Assembly (NCBI GenBank): GCA_027485005.1
Contig: JAIXRX010000043.1
Span: 1-7,721 of the forward strand
Origin: Alphaproteobacteria bacterium
Lineage (GTDB): Bacteria; Pseudomonadota; Alphaproteobacteria; Rickettsiales; JAIXRX01
Direction of reading: 5' to 3'
DNA: 7,721 bases
Every line of letters begins with the position of its first letter. The stretch's first letter is position 1. The translations under genes and the position numbers were made by a program. Positions 6,401 to 7,721 of the stretch are shown here, one piece after another. The notes under the pieces are model-generated. The model ran no database searches. It saw only the letters and a list, made by a program, of their open reading frames with translations, and had not been told where the DNA came from.

Positions 6401-6431
6401 AAGACTCCCCCTCAAAAGGGAGTCTTTTTTT
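6401..6431 (+). terminator. rho-independent terminator
   Basis: AAGACTCCC (6401-6409) pairs perfectly with GGGAGTCTT (6418-6426) around an 8-nt loop (CCTCAAAA), and the T-run continues to 6431. It lies 32 nt after the stop of the small membrane protein and is oriented for plus-strand transcription. It closes the DUF2336-yejB unit and separates it from the next gene. Confidence 0.92.
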
Positions 6432-6447
6432 GCCCCCCTCCAAGCGT

Positions 6448-6477
6448 CATAAAAAATTCACAGTCTGTTAGTATAAA
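6448..6477 (+). promoter_or_regulatory. putative promoter box upstream of the 295-residue unknown gene
   Basis: CATAAAAAATTCAC (6448-6461) and AGTATAAA (6470-6477) match the box at 2559-2591 with a single mismatch in the two blocks and an 8-nt instead of 11-nt gap. It sits just after the terminator and 49 nt before the chosen ATG, where a promoter must lie if this gene is transcribed on its own. Confidence 0.5.
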
Positions 6478-6515
6478 CTTAAGGGTTTTGGGCGTAGAAT
6501 TAGGAGATGAAAGAC

Positions 6516-6520
6516 AAGGA
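6516..6520 (+). promoter_or_regulatory. ribosome binding site that sets the start of the 295-residue gene
   Basis: AAGGA lies 6 nt before ATG at 6527. This favours that ATG over the in-frame TTG at 6488, which would add 13 residues and would begin only 10 nt after the TATAAA block. Confidence 0.65.
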
Positions 6521-6526
6521 AGAAAT

Positions 6527-7414
6527 ATGAGTATTCGAGATACATTTTTTAGGAGCATGATTCTTCTAGCCAGCTTTACTGATGGGGTGGTGGACCAAAA
6601 AAGTATTTTTCAAGACCAGAGCATCGACCCAACAGAAGCCCCCGTCACTTCCATGAAAGCGTATGAACGCATGGATATTGATGATGCGATTGCGGCCAAT
6701 CCATCAGGAAAAGCCTTGTTTGGAGATGGAGAATACTCCAAGCTCAGCCTATCTTTCCAAGCGGAGCTTTATTATCTGAATGAACTAGAAAAAAGCCCTT
6801 ATTTTAAGCGGTTTGAAAATACCCTTCATCACCGCACAGATGAGAAAAGCGGAGAAGGAATTGCGTTCCACCCCGTAACCTATATTCACCCTAAAGAAGC
6901 AGACAATTTTTTGCCACACGAACAAGCGCAGCAAATGAAAGAGGCGGGCATTGTTCAATGGGCGCGCCATATCAAAGAGGCTCAAGAAAAGGCACGTTTA
7001 GAAGTGCAAAAGAAGTTGGGCGAGATTGGCGAAGGAAAACTTGAATGGTGGCCAGAAAATGTTTTAAGCGTGACGCTTGTTAATCAGCACTATCCCGAAG
7101 AAGTGCGGCGACCGAGGGGCGCGCGCGGATGGCAAGCAGAAGTGGTGGGTGCAGAAAAAAATGGAAACCTAATACATTTTGAATGCGTCACTCAAGCGGG
7201 TGTTCCACAAAATACAGTATTTTTGCATGAATTTAATTATCAATCAGCACTAAAAAATCGACACGAGGAGTTTCCTGTTGTTGAGCTCCGTGGTGCTGAT
7301 AAAGAACTACAACTTTTTAAAATGCCAGATGGAGTTAAAATGCTTTCGGATAGATATAGCACGCCACCAGCCACCCCATCTCTTCCCGTTTCACAAAACA
7401 TTGTAAAAGGATAA
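6527..7414 (+). CDS. hypothetical protein, 295 residues, no recognised family
   Basis: I do not recognise this protein. It starts MSIRDTFFRSMILLASFTDG, with a mildly hydrophobic stretch at about 7-16 too short and weak to be a confident signal peptide, and has no membrane segment. The middle is charged and helical, with a probable amphipathic helix or short coiled coil near residues 131-166 (EQAQQMKEAG through EVQKKLGEIG). Trp-rich EWWPEN follows, then a more strand-like part (LSVTLVNQHYPEEV, WQAEVVG, LIHFECVTQAG, NTVFLHEFNYQ, FPVVELRG). The last 20 or so residues are Pro/Ser/Thr-rich and look disordered. ATG at 6527 has AAGGA 6 nt upstream. It follows a terminator, so it starts a new unit, with the next gene beginning 101 bp downstream. 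Coding is supported by length, ribosome binding site and protein-like composition; function is unknown. Confidence 0.75.
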   Translation: MSIRDTFFRSMILLASFTDGVVDQKSIFQDQSIDPTEAPVTSMKAYERMDIDDAIAANPSGKALFGDGEYSKLSLSFQAELYYLNELEKSPYFKRFENTLHHRTDEKSGEGIAFHPVTYIHPKEADNFLPHEQAQQMKEAGIVQWARHIKEAQEKARLEVQKKLGEIGEGKLEWWPENVLSVTLVNQHYPEEVRRPRGARGWQAEVVGAEKNGNLIHFECVTQAGVPQNTVFLHEFNYQSALKNRHEEFPVVELRGADKELQLFKMPDGVKMLSDRYSTPPATPSLPVSQNIVKG

Positions 7415-7515
7415 GTGGCCGGTAGCGTTATAGAAAACTCATAACACATCAATCTAAAATTGATAATTTAGGGCGCAAGGTAAATGTATGTTGAATATAA
7501 ATATGAGAATAAATT
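7415..7515. other. AT-rich spacer with a weak inverted repeat
   Basis: 101 bp between the two unknown genes. ATCAAT (7448-7453) and ATTGAT (7459-7464) form a perfect 6-bp inverted repeat around CTAAA. It is AT-only apart from one pair per arm and has no T-run, so it could be an operator as easily as a weak hairpin. No promoter match like the 2559 and 6448 boxes is seen here. Confidence 0.3.
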
Positions 7516-7721
7516 GTGAGCTTTCTTGAGAACCTCAACAATAAATGGACCAAAGGCATAGTCACCGTAGCCAATGCGCTGGGCGGGTTTCAGAGTCTTG
7601 GTAGCCAATTTGGTGGAGGCGGCACCACGGCCGAAGACTTAGCAAAAGAGCTGGAGCAACTAAACGAAAAAAATAAGATTGTTCAAGTGGTCGATGGTGG
7701 TAGCTTTGGCCGGCGTATGCA
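7516..7721 (+). CDS. hypothetical protein, N-terminal fragment, cut by window edge
   Basis: An open frame runs from GTG at 7516 to the end of the window (68 codons) and would read MSFLENLNNKWTKG, a small hydrophobic/Gly stretch (IVTVANALGGFQSLG, then GGGG), a charged helical part (AEDLAKELEQLNEKNK) and VQVVDGGSFGRRM. An in-frame TAA two codons upstream makes GTG the only reasonable start. The ribosome binding site is weak (GAGA about 8 nt upstream). It is too short to assign a family. It is on the same strand as the 295-residue unknown protein and may be co-transcribed with it. Coding is likely because the frame stays open with normal amino-acid use. Confidence 0.6.
   Translation, partial: MSFLENLNNKWTKGIVTVANALGGFQSLGSQFGGGGTTAEDLAKELEQLNEKNKIVQVVDGGSFGRRM

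Noticed and set aside
6507..6530. Seven-codon leader frame (MKDKEEI) overlapping the start of the 295-residue gene
   Set aside because: AGGAG touches its ATG directly, which is too close to act as a ribosome binding site; no sign of an attenuation structure.

Overview
The window fits a chromosomal segment of a Gram-negative proteobacterium with moderate GC, most likely an alphaproteobacterium. This rests on a ubiquinone-type flavin hydroxylase, a YejB-type ABC permease, a type IV pilin-like N-terminus, and two proteins that I recognise as the DUF2336 family, which is mostly alphaproteobacterial. The lineage call is inference. No phage genes, IS elements, tRNAs, rRNAs or CRISPR arrays are visible.

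Layout. On the minus strand, a UbiH/UbiF/VisC/COQ6-family hydroxylase (137-1363) is followed downstream by the first codons of a type IV prepilin-like gene cut by the window's left edge. Divergent from the hydroxylase, across 65 bp, is exonuclease III (xth, 1429-2226). A 404-bp non-coding stretch follows. It holds two tandem copies of a roughly 70-nt element predicted to fold into hairpins, then an AT-rich section with one strong GC hairpin and a promoter-like box.

Next comes a tightly packed plus-strand cluster. DUF2336 protein A (2631-3773) overlaps DUF2336 protein B (3739-4905) by 35 nt. B overlaps a yejB-like peptide-transporter permease (4902-6002) by the 4-nt ATGA. A small three-helix membrane protein (6090-6368) follows, and a clear rho-independent terminator (6401-6431) closes the unit. 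The usual YejB partners (YejA, YejE, YejF) are not next to it.

After the terminator, a second copy of the promoter-like box precedes an unrecognised 295-residue soluble protein (6527-7414). The last gene, also unrecognised, begins with GTG at 7516 and runs off the right edge.

How the genes may work together. The hydroxylase (respiratory quinone synthesis) and xth (base excision repair) are housekeeping. The notable unit is the translationally coupled DUF2336-DUF2336-yejB cluster, which suggests that the two uncharacterised helical-repeat proteins and the inner-membrane permease are made together. The same promoter-like box ahead of this cluster and ahead of the unknown 295-residue gene hints at shared control. 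Both ideas are inferences from layout and sequence.
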